In this document: piece by piece, positions 17,119 to 26,405 of the stretch
How positions within the stretch are numbered: position 1 is the first letter of the stretch
Layout: the number at the start of each line of letters is the position of its first letter
Source of the DNA: Haloarcula ordinaria
Lineage (GTDB): Archaea; Halobacteriota; Halobacteria; Halobacteriales; Haloarculaceae
Length of the DNA: 64,000 bases
NCBI RefSeq assembly: GCF_029338275.1
Contig: NZ_CP119789.1
Span: forward strand, 2,046,001 to 2,110,000
Direction of reading: 5' to 3'
Notes under the pieces: model-generated
The model's input: only the letters and a program-made list of their open reading frames with translations
Told to the model about the DNA's origin: nothing
Database searches by the model: none
Program-made: the position numbers and the translations under genes

Positions 17119-18245
17119 GCGGTCGTCACCCCCCCGAAGATACCGGACGGACGGAGCAACAGGACCACGATGAGCACGAGGAACGCCGCCGCCCGCGTCA
17201 GGCCCGACGGGAGCCAGATGAGCGCCAGGCTGTCGACGAGGCCGATGAGGACGCCCCCGGCCATCGCCCCGTAGATAGAGCCGATGCCACCGACGATGAC
17301 CGCCGCGAAGATGAGGAGGAGGAGAATCCAGCCGAAGTTGAAGGAGATGGTCCCGCTCTCCAGGACGAGCAGGTAGCCCCCGATACCGGCGAGGCCGCCA
17401 CCCAGAATCCAGGTCAGTCGGATGACCCGCTCGGTCGGGATGCCGCTGACCAGCGCCAGGTCCTCGTTGTCGGCCATCGCGCGCATCGCCTTCCCGAGTT
17501 TCGTCCGCTGGAGGAGGATGTGGACGCCGAGCATCAGCGCGACGGCGACGAGGAGCAGGGCGAGTTCGTTGTCGGTCACCGTCACGGGACGCTGTCCCGC
17601 CAGGTCCAACAGGACGAACTGGACGCCGCTGCTCGCGACGCCGCTGGTCTGCGTTCCGAAGACGAACGCGATGATGTATCGCATCGCGAGCGCGACCCCG
17701 ATAGAGGCGATGAGCAACGAGATGTTCCCCGCGCTACGCATCGGCCGGTAGGTCAGTCGGTCGAGGAGCAGCACCACGGCGACGGTTCCGACTCCGGCGG
17801 CGACCAGGCCCACGACGACCGGTCCGATCGCGGTCAGCGCGCTGAGTTGCAGCCCCGCGTTGAAGAGAAACAGGTCGGCGAACGATGCGCCCGTCCCGAG
17901 GCCACCGACGACGTAGGCGGCGACCCAGCCGATGAACGCGCCCGCCGTCACGGTGTCGCCGTGGGCGAAGTTCGCGAAGTCGAGGATGCTGTACGTCATG
18001 GAGAGACCGATGCCGGCAAGCCCCACCGCAAGTCCGACCAGGATGCCGTCGAGCACCATGGAGACGAGCGAGGAGACAGTCATCGCGCCACCGAGCAGTT
18101 TGACTCCCAGAAAGAACACCGTCGTCCCGGAGAGTTTTACGACGAGATCAAGCATGAGGAAGCCGACGACGGCGCCGAGTATCGCGGTCCCGGGCCGCTC
18201 GACGAACAGTCGCCGCCCCTCAGCCACTGTGTCTGCGAAACTCAT
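17115..18245 (-). CDS. livH: LivH, branched-chain amino acid ABC transporter permease
   Basis: A 376-residue permease with about nine hydrophobic helices, the first gene of livHMGF. Diagnostic segments are SMTYSILDFANFAHGD near 80-95, KLGKAMRAMADNEDLALVSGI in the coupling loop, and GGIGSIYGAMAGGVLIGLVDS near the end. The N-terminus is about 60 residues longer than bacterial LivH and adds one hydrophobic segment. A TATA-like TTATTTA on the minus strand about 30 bases before the start (18274-18281) gives an almost leaderless mRNA. The binding protein is not at the head of this operon; the candidate is the permuted lipoprotein at 11103. Confidence 0.9.
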   Translation of the reverse strand: MSFADTVAEGRRLFVERPGTAILGAVVGFLMLDLVVKLSGTTVFFLGVKLLGGAMTVSSLVSMVLDGILVGLAVGLAGIGLSMTYSILDFANFAHGDTVTAGAFIGWVAAYVVGGLGTGASFADLFLFNAGLQLSALTAIGPVVVGLVAAGVGTVAVVLLLDRLTYRPMRSAGNISLLIASIGVALAMRYIIAFVFGTQTSGVASSGVQFVLLDLAGQRPVTVTDNELALLLVAVALMLGVHILLQRTKLGKAMRAMADNEDLALVSGIPTERVIRLTWILGGGLAGIGGYLLVLESGTISFNFGWILLLLIFAAVIVGGIGSIYGAMAGGVLIGLVDSLALIWLPSGLTRAAAFLVLIVVLLLRPSGIFGGVTTA

Positions 18246-18437
18246 CTATTGGCTGGGATTGTACCCTCCAGCGTAAATAAGTCTCTGATGCCGCCCAGCC
18301 GGTCGAGTTCGCCCGGACCGCCACGCCGTGCCCGCTGGCGTGTCCCGTCTCGAAACCCCGAGATGGAGGGCCCACACCGCAGCGGATTCGTATCCATGCA
18401 CAGTGCTTTTATGCGGTCCTCGGGTCAATCAGTGTAG

Positions 18438-19604
18438 ATGTCGCGTCTGGTCGCTGCGAGCGCCGTCGTTCTCCTCGTCGTCGCCACCGTTGGTTCGATA
18501 CCAGCCGTCGGCGGCGCACAACAGAACGCCGCGGTGCAGACACCCGACGGATTCGACCGGACGACGTTCCGCGTCACGGTGTACGAGAACGGGTCGGCCC
18601 GGTGGGCCATCGAACACCGGACGCCGCTGAACAACGAGTCAGAGCGACAGCAGTTCGAGGACTTCGCGGCGGAGTTCGAACGAAACGAGACGCAGCTGTA
18701 CGCCAACTTCGTCTCGCAGGCCGACGTCCTGACCAGTCTCGGCACGAACGCCACCGGTCGCGAGATGGCGGCGGAGGGCTTCCAGCGGTCGGCGGGTGTC
18801 GACCCGATTCAGAGCAGTGGGACAGTCCGGATGTCGTTCCGCTGGACGAACTTCGCCGTCCGCTCCGGTGACGCCGTCGTCGTCAACGACGTCTTCACCG
18901 GCGGGTTCTACATCGGCCCGAGCCAGTCGCTGGTGTTCGAGCGCGGCCCGTCGCTCGCCTTCGCCGAGGTCCAGCCGGGTCCTGACTCCGTGAGCCAACC
19001 CGACTCGCTGGCCGAGAGCGCGAGCGTCACCTGGAACGGCGAACGGTCTTTCAACGACCGGCGCCCCTTCGTCGAGCTGGGCCCGCGAACAACCGTCGTG
19101 GACGGGTCGAACGGGACCGCCACGCCCGGTGACGAGTCTCCGACTACGGACGGGACACCCGCCCCCCCGACCAGTGGCACCCCGTCGTGGATGTTCCTCG
19201 TCGCTGGCATCGTCCTGCTGGTGGGCCTCGGCGGCGCCGTTGCCTGGCGCTCTGGGATGGGGACGATCGTCCTCGGCGGCGAGGACGACACTGGCGGGTC
19301 GGAAGCCGTCGAGGCCGAGCCGGACGGCGACTCGTCCGCTCCGGCCCCGGAGCCGGACGTCACAGAGGACGAACTGCTGACCGACAGCGACCGGGTGGTG
19401 AAACTCCTGGAGGACAACGGCGGTCGGATGAAGCAGGTCGACATCGTCGACACCACCGACTGGTCGAAGTCGAAGGTGAGCATGCTCCTCTCGGACATGG
19501 AGGACGAGGGTGACATCAGCAAGCTCCGGGTCGGCCGAGAGAACATCATCAGCCTCTCCGGGCACGAACCGGACGCGACGAAGTCGCCGTTCGACGACGA
19601 ATAG
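18438..19604 (+). CDS. Membrane-anchored protein with cytoplasmic winged-helix domain
   Basis: A 388-residue protein with a Sec signal (about 1-27, cleaved near GGAQQ), an extracellular domain (about 30-230), a Thr/Pro-rich stalk (ATPGDESPTTDGTPAPP), one membrane helix at about 251-270 and a cytoplasmic acidic linker. A winged-helix domain follows at about 316-373, with a clear recognition-helix pattern (DTTDWSKSKVSMLLSDMEDEG). The layout predicts an outside-in sensor acting directly on DNA, a type common in haloarchaea. CTTTTATGC 28 bases before the ATG gives a leaderless start. It is divergent from the liv operon, which it could regulate; that is only inference from position. Confidence 0.8.
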   Translation: MSRLVAASAVVLLVVATVGSIPAVGGAQQNAAVQTPDGFDRTTFRVTVYENGSARWAIEHRTPLNNESERQQFEDFAAEFERNETQLYANFVSQADVLTSLGTNATGREMAAEGFQRSAGVDPIQSSGTVRMSFRWTNFAVRSGDAVVVNDVFTGGFYIGPSQSLVFERGPSLAFAEVQPGPDSVSQPDSLAESASVTWNGERSFNDRRPFVELGPRTTVVDGSNGTATPGDESPTTDGTPAPPTSGTPSWMFLVAGIVLLVGLGGAVAWRSGMGTIVLGGEDDTGGSEAVEAEPDGDSSAPAPEPDVTEDELLTDSDRVVKLLEDNGGRMKQVDIVDTTDWSKSKVSMLLSDMEDEGDISKLRVGRENIISLSGHEPDATKSPFDDE

Positions 19605-19717
19605 GTCCCTGGAACCGCATTCACGACCCGGCGTGACGCTCTCGAGGAGTGGGAAACCTCCCCAGGGCGGCCGTGAAGCGCAATGATTATACGTAACTCC
19701 TCGCTACGTTCGAATGC

Positions 19718-19792
19718 GCTCCGTTGGTGTAGTCCGGCCAATCATATCACCCTCTCACGGTGATGACCAGGGTTCGAATCCCTGACGGAGCA
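19718..19792 (+). tRNA. tRNA-Glu (anticodon CUC)
   Basis: A 75-base tRNA. The acceptor GCTCCGT pairs with ACGGAGC, discriminator A. The anticodon stem TCACC/GGTGA encloses loop CTCTCAC, giving anticodon CTC (reads GAG). The T arm has GGTTCGAATCC. No intron. A TATA-like GATTATAC lies about 27-34 bases upstream. A partial copy of its 3' end is found 103 bases downstream. Confidence 0.95.
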
Positions 19793-19876
19793 CTTCTGTG
19801 GCGAGCACACTCGCGAGCCACTGTGTTGGACTGCAGTGATTCGAATCACGCGAGACGAGCGACTCTCGCCTCGGGG

Positions 19877-19895
19877 TCGAATCCCTGACAGAGCA
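19877..19895 (+). repeat. Second copy of the tRNA-Glu 3' end
   Basis: Nineteen bases match the last 19 bases of tRNA-Glu(CUC) (19774-19792) with one mismatch, at a spacing of 103 bases. It may be an old attachment-site duplicate or a decayed tRNA copy. No integrase gene lies between the two copies. Confidence 0.6.
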
Positions 19896-19937
19896 CCCTT
19901 CGTTCTGCCGCGTCTAGCGACGCGGACTCGTCGCGTC

Positions 19938-20837
19938 TCAGCGAACGGAGCGGTTGGGCCGGCTCCCGACGTCGCCGGGTCGTTCGCTACGGTGTTCGAC
20001 GTCGTCGATGGTCGCGCGCCAGTACGGCAGCGCGCCGTCCGGGAGGGTCCACTCGACCGCCGCCCGCGTCGGAATCAGGCGGCCGTTCCGGTTCTGATAG
20101 TTCTCGAACGTTCCGGTCCAGGGCGCGTCGTCACCCGCAGCTTGCCGAAAGCGTTCGGCCGTGACCCGGTCGACGACGCCGTCGTCGAAGTGGAAGACGA
20201 CCGACGCCGTGTTGCCGCGGTGTTCGATAGTCGCGCTCGCCGCAGTCGCGCTCACGGCCCTCCACTCGACGCCGTTGCTCGGTAGGAGGGCCGTGGGGAA
20301 CCAGACGGCCTCGGCGAGGTACCGCAGGAGTTCGCCGGTGTCCATCTCCGGGGACGGCCCCGCGTTCGCGACGCGGATGGCCGACAGGACCCGAGCGTCG
20401 AGGATGCCGTCCCCGTCGACGTAGGCGTCCAGTACGCGCGCACGAATCAGCGGAGCGACGTCGATGGTCGCGTCCCACACGAACCCGGGTGGTCTGGTCG
20501 TGTAGTGCTGGGTGGCCTCCAGCGACCGCCAGGGGGACCCGGCGTCGCCGAGACGGAAGGTCCCGGTCTGGTGGAGAGAGACCGACGTCGCGTACGCCAG
20601 TCCCGGCTGGAGCACGGTTTCGAAGTAGTTCGCAACAGGGTCTGGGAGGCCCGCTAGTTCGCTCCGGTCGAACGCTCCGTCTCGAACGGTGGCTGCCGCG
20701 TGCAGCCTGTCGGTACGGGTCGCGATTTCACGGGCGAACCGACGTCGCTGGACGCCGACACCGAGGACGGCAGTCGCACCCAACAGGCCCGCTGCCGCGA
20801 GGATTCGTCGACCGGCGGTCGATGGAGAAAAATTCAT
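19938..20837 (-). CDS. Conserved protein with N-terminal membrane anchor (DUF6544/DUF6920-like)
   Basis: A 299-residue protein with one hydrophobic N-terminal segment (about 12-28), then a beta-rich soluble domain. Landmarks are LPDPVANYFETVL near 64-76, LHQTGTFRLGD, FVWDATIDVAPLIRARV and EAVWFPTALLPSNGVEW. This pattern (a lipid-binding-like beta domain with a WFPTALLP motif) resembles DUF6544/DUF6920 proteins found in archaea and bacteria. The assignment is from memory of the pattern and not certain. No function is known. A T-rich TATA-like stretch precedes it at 20869-20876 on the minus strand. Confidence 0.6.
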   Translation of the reverse strand: MNFSPSTAGRRILAAAGLLGATAVLGVGVQRRRFAREIATRTDRLHAAATVRDGAFDRSELAGLPDPVANYFETVLQPGLAYATSVSLHQTGTFRLGDAGSPWRSLEATQHYTTRPPGFVWDATIDVAPLIRARVLDAYVDGDGILDARVLSAIRVANAGPSPEMDTGELLRYLAEAVWFPTALLPSNGVEWRAVSATAASATIEHRGNTASVVFHFDDGVVDRVTAERFRQAAGDDAPWTGTFENYQNRNGRLIPTRAAVEWTLPDGALPYWRATIDDVEHRSERPGDVGSRPNRSVR

Positions 20838-20891
20838 AGACGCATTGAAACGACGCGCTCGACAAAAAAGGTGCGGGGACTCGGTGACCGA

Positions 20892-22466
20892 CTACCGACC
20901 GACGAGTCTGCCGACGACGCTGTCGAACAGCTGTCGTGCCCGGGAGGCACCCCCTCGGAGGGAGTACCGTGACCAGTAAACCTCCGCCGTCACCCATCCG
21001 AGGGCACCGCCACACGCGACGGCGGTGAAGACGAGGTCGCTGAACCGGACCCACGCCGGCGCGACGTAGAGCAGTCCGTTGGCGACCAGGCTCGGGACGA
21101 GGTCCTTGAGCCCGAGCCAGAAGCGGTCGACGAGCGACCGGTCGAATCCATCTCTGGAACCGGCCACGCCACCGGTCACGTTCGCGACGACGTCTCGCGC
21201 GGTCCCCGGTCGTTCGCTGACCAGTTGCCGGTACTGCGCGGCCGGTCCGCCGGCGCTCTCGTCACCGGTCCCGAGGCGCTCGACGTCGTAGGGCATCCCG
21301 ACGTCGGCCGACCACACGACCTCGTCGCGCGGACCGATCTCCGCCACGCGGTCGCCGTGGGAGTCGACGACGAGGGTACCGCCGTCGGGGAGTCGGTCCG
21401 CGTCACGCGGCCACTGCAGGCGGACGTCACGCCAGGACCACGTTCGCTCCCAGCCGGCCTCGGTCCGTCGGTACTCGACGAGGCGACCGTTCTCCGAGTC
21501 GGCGACGAGGACGCTCGGCCCGCCGGCCGCCGGTGGAATGTAGTCCGGGTTGTGTTGCTCGTAGAGGACGCTGTGGTCCTCGTCGGTTCCAAGCGTCCGG
21601 GATTCGTTGACCGCCCAGCCGTCGGGCCCTCGCTCCAGGAACACGACCTCGTCCATGTTGCGCGGGCTGACCATCACGCTCCCGTCGGCCAGTCGCTCGA
21701 CGTCGTTGATGTGCGTCCAGTCGCCGGCGCCGCCGCCCTGGTCCCGGTCGTAGTGGGCCGAGGCGTTCCAGCGCCACACGACCGACCCGTCGCGCGTGTC
21801 GACCGCGTAGACACCGTCGTCGACGATGTCGGCGACCAGGAGATGCGTCTCGTTGAGGCGGTCGACGTCGTGCCACCGTGCCGAGTAGATGCGGGGCGTC
21901 ACCTCGCCGTAGACGCGCTCCTCCGCGCCGGTCGTGAGGTTGACCCGGACGACCACGTTCCGCGTACACTCCTCACTGGTGACGGACTCACACTCGTCAC
22001 CGTCGAGGTGTTCGGCGGCGACGTACTCCACGGTGTAGCGTTCCCCGGGCACAGGGTCGACGTCGAAGTACACCCGGTAGCTGTCGTCGTAGTACACCAG
22101 GGTCCCGTTGGGCAGGAACGCGGCTAGCTCGGCTCGTTCGTCTGAGACGTAGAACCCCTGCGTGGCGACGACGGTGAGGTTCCGCTCGCTCGCGGCGACG
22201 GCGCGGTCGACTCGCTCTGTCGACCAGTCGAGGGCGGGCGACTCCCCAGCTCTGGCCTCGTCGAACCGGCTCTCGACGTCGATACCGCGGGTGGGAGTCG
22301 TCGACTGTGCCGTCGCGGTCCCGTTCCCTGCCGACGGCGCTCCGGCGAACTCCTGCACCGTCGGCTCCGTGGTTGTGACGTAACTGGCGCCGACGGTGGT
22401 GACGGAGAGCAGGAGGGTCAAGGCCAGTACCGCCCGCACAAGGGGACGCGTCCGACTGGGAAGCAC
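20892..22466 (-). CDS. Arylsulfotransferase-like beta-propeller membrane protein
   Basis: A 524-residue protein. It begins with a signal or membrane segment (about 8-30) and has a large extracellular domain with propeller-type repeats: DTRDGSVVWRWN, GDWTHINDVERLADGSVMVSPRNMDEV, LQWPRDADRLPDGGTLVVDSHGDRV and IGPRDEVVWSADVG. A hydrophobic segment lies near the C-terminus (about 472-490). The HINDVERL and ADRLPDGGTLVVDS motifs match proteins annotated as arylsulfotransferase (ASST) in haloarchaea. I do not see the catalytic histidine arrangement clearly enough to claim sulfotransferase activity. It probably faces the cell exterior. Confidence 0.65.
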   Translation of the reverse strand: MLPSRTRPLVRAVLALTLLLSVTTVGASYVTTTEPTVQEFAGAPSAGNGTATAQSTTPTRGIDVESRFDEARAGESPALDWSTERVDRAVAASERNLTVVATQGFYVSDERAELAAFLPNGTLVYYDDSYRVYFDVDPVPGERYTVEYVAAEHLDGDECESVTSEECTRNVVVRVNLTTGAEERVYGEVTPRIYSARWHDVDRLNETHLLVADIVDDGVYAVDTRDGSVVWRWNASAHYDRDQGGGAGDWTHINDVERLADGSVMVSPRNMDEVVFLERGPDGWAVNESRTLGTDEDHSVLYEQHNPDYIPPAAGGPSVLVADSENGRLVEYRRTEAGWERTWSWRDVRLQWPRDADRLPDGGTLVVDSHGDRVAEIGPRDEVVWSADVGMPYDVERLGTGDESAGGPAAQYRQLVSERPGTARDVVANVTGGVAGSRDGFDRSLVDRFWLGLKDLVPSLVANGLLYVAPAWVRFSDLVFTAVACGGALGWVTAEVYWSRYSLRGGASRARQLFDSVVGRLVGR

Positions 22467-22534
22467 GTGTTACCCGGGAACACCGACCGCCTGGTAAAAG
22501 GAGTACCGTAGAGTCAGGTCAGAGTTTCAGCGAT

Positions 22535-22720
22535 TCACTGGCCGTCCCAGTCCATCCGGCAGTCCTCGTCACAGAAGTGCGCCGTCTGGACGGTCGCGTC
22601 CTCGATCCAGGTGATGACCCGATGGGTCGCCTCGTTGGCGATGGGCTCGCCACAGGTCGCACAGTTCGGCGCATCCTCCTCGTCGATGTCTTCGTGGTGG
22701 TCCGATGTCGGGTCGACCAT
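22535..22720 (-). CDS. Small zinc-ribbon protein (haloarchaeal)
   Basis: A 61-residue protein with an acidic N-terminus (about 1-18) and two Cys pairs, C20-x2-C23 (CATCGEPI) and C50-x3-C54 (CDEDC), which should hold one zinc. It resembles short haloarchaeal zinc-ribbon families such as DUF7576. A TATA-like TTAAGTA on the minus strand (around 22746-22752) lies about 28 bases before the ATG, so the mRNA is leaderless. A role in protein or nucleic acid binding is inferred only from the fold. Confidence 0.7.
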   Translation of the reverse strand: MVDPTSDHHEDIDEEDAPNCATCGEPIANEATHRVITWIEDATVQTAHFCDEDCRMDWDGQ

Positions 22721-22786
22721 TCTTATTCGAGAGTGGATTCGCCCGTACTTAATCCCACATATTCGTCGCCAGCGCCGAAGACCGCG

Positions 22787-23968
22787 CTACCGGTCTCGCG
22801 TGACGCTCTCGCCCGGCGTCGTCGTCGCGCCGGTGTCGAGGACGACGCCGGCGTTGAGACTGGTGTTGATGGCCGTCTTCACCCCGTCTCCGGCGACGAC
22901 GCCGAACTTCCTGCGGCCGGTCGAGACGCGCTCGCCCTTCACCGTCATCCGCACCGGCTCGCCGTCGTGACGGAGATTCGCCACCTGCGTGCCCGCGCCG
23001 AAGTTGACGTCGGTGCCGAGGACGCTGTCCCCGACGTACGAGACGTGCGGGACGTTCGATCCCGCGTAGAGGACGGTGTTCTTGACCTCGACGCCGTGCC
23101 CGACGTGGCAGTCCTCACCGACGAGCGTCGCCCCGCGGACGTACGCGTTCGGGCCGACGTGTGCCCCCGACTGCACCAGTGCCGGCCCCTCGATGGTCAC
23201 CCCGGGCTCTACCACCGCGTCTTCCTCGACGACGACGGTGCCCCGGAGGTCGGCATCGCCGCGGACGTCGCCGTCGATGCGTCGGTCCATGTCTGCGAGT
23301 TTCCACTCGTTGGCCGCGAGCAGTTCCCAGGGGCGACCCACGTCCAGCCAGCGGTCGACCTCGACGGCCGTCACCGAGTGCTCGTCGACGACCCGCGCGA
23401 GGACGTCCGTTATCTCTCGCTCGCCGCGCTCGCTCAGCGGCACGTCCAGCCAGTCGCGCGCTTCGGCCGGGAAGACGTAGGCGCCCGCGTTCGCGAGGTC
23501 CGTCGGCGGGTCGTCGGGCTTCTCGACGATGCCGGTCACTGTCTCGCCATCCGTCGAGAGTACGCCGTAGTTCCGGGGGTCTTCGACACTGTAGGCGGCG
23601 ATAGCCGGGGCTGCGTCGAACAGCGCCGCGACGCTCGCCTCGTCGTAGAGGTTGTCGCCGTTCAGGACGGCGAAGGGGCCGTCGAGGTACTCGCGAGCCG
23701 CCTCGACTGCGTCGGCCGTCCCCTGCTGTTCCTCTTGGACGGCGAACCTGACCGGAACGCCCCGATAAGTGTCGCCGAAGTACGACCGGACGTCGTCGGC
23801 CTCGTACCCGACGACGAAGATTAGTTCGTCGGCACCGGCTTCGACCGCCGTGTCCGCCGTGTGGGCGACGAGCGGGCGGTCGGCCACCTGGAGCATCGGC
23901 TTCGGCGTCTGTGCGGTCAGCGGCCGCATTCGAGTCCCCTCACCGGCCGCGAGTACGACAGCTTGCAT
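22787..23968 (-). CDS. Bifunctional sugar-1-phosphate nucleotidylyltransferase/acyltransferase (GlmU-like)
   Basis: A 393-residue two-domain protein. The N-terminal nucleotidyltransferase opens MQAVVLAAGEGTRMRPLT and has NGDNLYD near 100. The C-terminal left-handed beta-helix (about 235-385) carries hexapeptide repeats (for example VEPGVTIEGPALVQSG, VKNTVLYAGSN). This is the archaeal GlmU/ST0452 type, which makes UDP-GlcNAc or dTDP-glucose from sugar-1-phosphate. I reject longer in-frame starts: the ATG at 23968 has a TATA-like GTATTTTCC 28 bases upstream and begins exactly at the conserved N-terminus. It supplies nucleotide sugars for S-layer glycans. Confidence 0.85.
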   Translation of the reverse strand: MQAVVLAAGEGTRMRPLTAQTPKPMLQVADRPLVAHTADTAVEAGADELIFVVGYEADDVRSYFGDTYRGVPVRFAVQEEQQGTADAVEAAREYLDGPFAVLNGDNLYDEASVAALFDAAPAIAAYSVEDPRNYGVLSTDGETVTGIVEKPDDPPTDLANAGAYVFPAEARDWLDVPLSERGEREITDVLARVVDEHSVTAVEVDRWLDVGRPWELLAANEWKLADMDRRIDGDVRGDADLRGTVVVEEDAVVEPGVTIEGPALVQSGAHVGPNAYVRGATLVGEDCHVGHGVEVKNTVLYAGSNVPHVSYVGDSVLGTDVNFGAGTQVANLRHDGEPVRMTVKGERVSTGRRKFGVVAGDGVKTAINTSLNAGVVLDTGATTTPGESVTRDR

Positions 23969-24067
23969 GCACGGGACGTCACACGGCCACGGAAAATACC
24001 TACTGCTGTCGGTTGTGCATCGGGGAACCGACAGCGACGCCGCTGGGAACACTATTTCCTGAAAATG

Positions 24068-24176
<109 letters not shown>

Positions 24177-24324
24177 GCAGTCGTGGCTTTCGGGTGCTTC
24201 AATTTAACCCCATCGAAATCGGGTGCCCTCGTGGACTCGTCTCACAGTCGCCTAGTTGTCACGAACGCATCCTGAGCGTCCGAACCGACGTGCGAAAATC
24301 CGGGAACCAGGCCGTCGGGTCGGC

Positions 24325-26292
24325 TTACTTCCCCTCGAACTCGGGGTCGCGGTCGGCGGAGAACGCGGTGATACCCTCCATCAGGTCCTCTGTTCCGAAG
24401 AGGTGGCCGAAGGCCTGCGATTCGACGGCGAGGCCCGCGTCCTCGTCGTCGCGTCCCGCGTGCATCGCTCGCTTGGTGAAGTCCTGTGCGATGGGCGGCC
24501 CGGCGGCCAGCTTCTCGGCCAGGGCGAGTGCCTCGTCGAACAGCTCGTCGTTCCCGACGACGTCGTTGACGAAGCCGTAGTCGGCCATCTCCGCGGCGTC
24601 GAAGTGGTCGGCGGTGAAGATTATCTCCTTCGCGCGGCCCTCGCCGACGATGTTCGCGAGCCGCTGGGTGCCGCCCCATCCGGGGAGCAGGCCGAGATTG
24701 TGCTCGGGCTGGCCGAAGGTCGAGCGCTCGGAGGCGACCCGGAGGTCGGCTGCCGTCGCCATCTCCATCCCGCCGCCGAGCGTGTAGCCGTCGATGCCGG
24801 CGACGACCGGCATCGGGCACTCCTCGAACTTGCCGAACGTCTCCTGGCCGGCCTTCGAGAGTTCGATGCCGTCGAGCGGGTTCGCGTTGCTCGCCGCGGA
24901 GACGACGTCGGCGCCCGCCGAGAACGCCTTGTCGCCGGCGCCGGTCACGAGCACCGCCCTGACGTCGTCGTCCTCGCTGAGTTGGTCGATGGCGTCGCCG
25001 AGCTCGTCTAACATCTCCGTGCTGACCGTGTTCATCCGGTGTGGTCTGTCGAGTTCGATGTGGCCGACGTGCCCGTCGAGCGTCTCGACGTTGATGGTGT
25101 CGTACGTCGCCGCCGCCTCCTCGTCATCGCTGCCGTAGAACCCGCCCGCCTCGGCGGCGTTCCGGAGGCCCTCGCTCGCCTCGAATCGCGGGTCGTCCGT
25201 CTCGTCGTGCAGTTCGTCGAGCGTCTCGACCAGCGTCTCCAGACCGGCGGTGTCGGTCATCTTCGCCGGTCCGTCCGGCCAGCCACCGCCGAGCATCACG
25301 GCTTCGTCGATGTCCGAGACGGGCGCGACGTCGTTCTCGACGAGTTTCCCCACCTCGTTGGCCAGCAGGGCGAGCAGTCGCGTCTCGATGTCGTCACGAG
25401 CGGCGTCGCGCGGAATCTCCACGCCGCCGTCTTCGTAGTCGTAGAACCCTTCGCCGGACTTCTTGCCGAGCTTCTCCTCCTCGACCTTCTGTTCGAGGAG
25501 CGGACACGGCGTGTAGGCGTCGCCCAGCACCTCGTGGAGGTACTCCAGCACGTGCAGGCCGACGTCGTTGCCGACCTGGTCGGACAGTTCCAGCGCGCCC
25601 ATCGGCAGGCCGATTGCGAACTTCGTCGTCGCGTCCACCTCGGCGATGGTCGCCTCGTCGTCGTGAACGAGCCAGCAGGCCTCGTTCATCAGGGGGACGA
25701 GGATGCGGTTGACGATGAAGCCGGGCGAGTCTTTGCGGACCCGGACCGGGGACTTGTCGAAGGCCTCGGCGAGTTGCTCGATGGCGTCGAGCGTCTCCTC
25801 GCTCGTGTGTGCGCCGGAGATGACCTCGACCAGCGCCATACGCACCGGCGGGTTGAAGAAGTGCATCCCGCAGAACTGCTCGGGGCGGTCGGTCACTTCG
25901 GAGAGTTCAGTGATAGAGAGACTGGAGGTGTTGGTCGCGAAGATGGCCTCTGTGGGGGCGTACTCGACGACCTCCTGGTAGACGTCCTTCTTGATCTCCA
26001 TCTTCTCGGGGACGGCTTCGATGACCACGTCGGCGTCGCCCACGGCCTCCTCGACGTCGACGAGCGGCGTGACCCGGTCCAGCGCCGCGTCGGCGTCCTC
26101 CTGGGAGAGCTGGTCTTTCTCCGCGAGCTTGTTCAGCGACCACTCGATGTTGTCGTAGCCGTCCTGGACGAACTCGTCGTTGATGTCCCGCATCCGGACC
26201 TCGTATCCGGCGAGGGCGGCCACTTCTGCGATGCCGTGGCCCATGTTCCCCGCGCCGAGTACCGCGATAGTGTCGATGTCCTCGAAATCCAT
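24325..26292 (-). CDS. 3-hydroxyacyl-CoA dehydrogenase / enoyl-CoA hydratase fusion
   Basis: A 655-residue beta-oxidation enzyme. Residues about 4-180 form the NAD-binding Rossmann domain (AVLGAGNMGHGIAE near 9-22), followed by two 3HCDH C-terminal repeats up to about 375. Residues about 400-655 are a crotonase domain (FSAGADV, YTLGGGMEMATAADL, FGQPEHNLGLLPGWGGTQRL). Unlike bacterial FadB the dehydrogenase comes first, the archaeal order. Both crotonase glutamate positions look intact. I choose the ATG at 26292 (MDFEDIDTIAVLG); an upstream in-frame start adds 11 unconserved residues. It is divergent from an acyl-CoA dehydrogenase gene 113 bases away, so the two steps of one pathway share a promoter region. 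Confidence 0.92.
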   Translation of the reverse strand: MDFEDIDTIAVLGAGNMGHGIAEVAALAGYEVRMRDINDEFVQDGYDNIEWSLNKLAEKDQLSQEDADAALDRVTPLVDVEEAVGDADVVIEAVPEKMEIKKDVYQEVVEYAPTEAIFATNTSSLSITELSEVTDRPEQFCGMHFFNPPVRMALVEVISGAHTSEETLDAIEQLAEAFDKSPVRVRKDSPGFIVNRILVPLMNEACWLVHDDEATIAEVDATTKFAIGLPMGALELSDQVGNDVGLHVLEYLHEVLGDAYTPCPLLEQKVEEEKLGKKSGEGFYDYEDGGVEIPRDAARDDIETRLLALLANEVGKLVENDVAPVSDIDEAVMLGGGWPDGPAKMTDTAGLETLVETLDELHDETDDPRFEASEGLRNAAEAGGFYGSDDEEAAATYDTINVETLDGHVGHIELDRPHRMNTVSTEMLDELGDAIDQLSEDDDVRAVLVTGAGDKAFSAGADVVSAASNANPLDGIELSKAGQETFGKFEECPMPVVAGIDGYTLGGGMEMATAADLRVASERSTFGQPEHNLGLLPGWGGTQRLANIVGEGRAKEIIFTADHFDAAEMADYGFVNDVVGNDELFDEALALAEKLAAGPPIAQDFTKRAMHAGRDDEDAGLAVESQAFGHLFGTEDLMEGITAFSADRDPEFEGK

Positions 26293-26405
26293 AACGTTCG
26301 TCACCAGAGTCGGCCCACGTTTCAACGTTTCTCTCGGGTAGAAACCTCATCTGTGTTTATTTCGTTCGCCAAACAGTTATTGTGGGCTACGATAACAGGT
26401 ATCGC

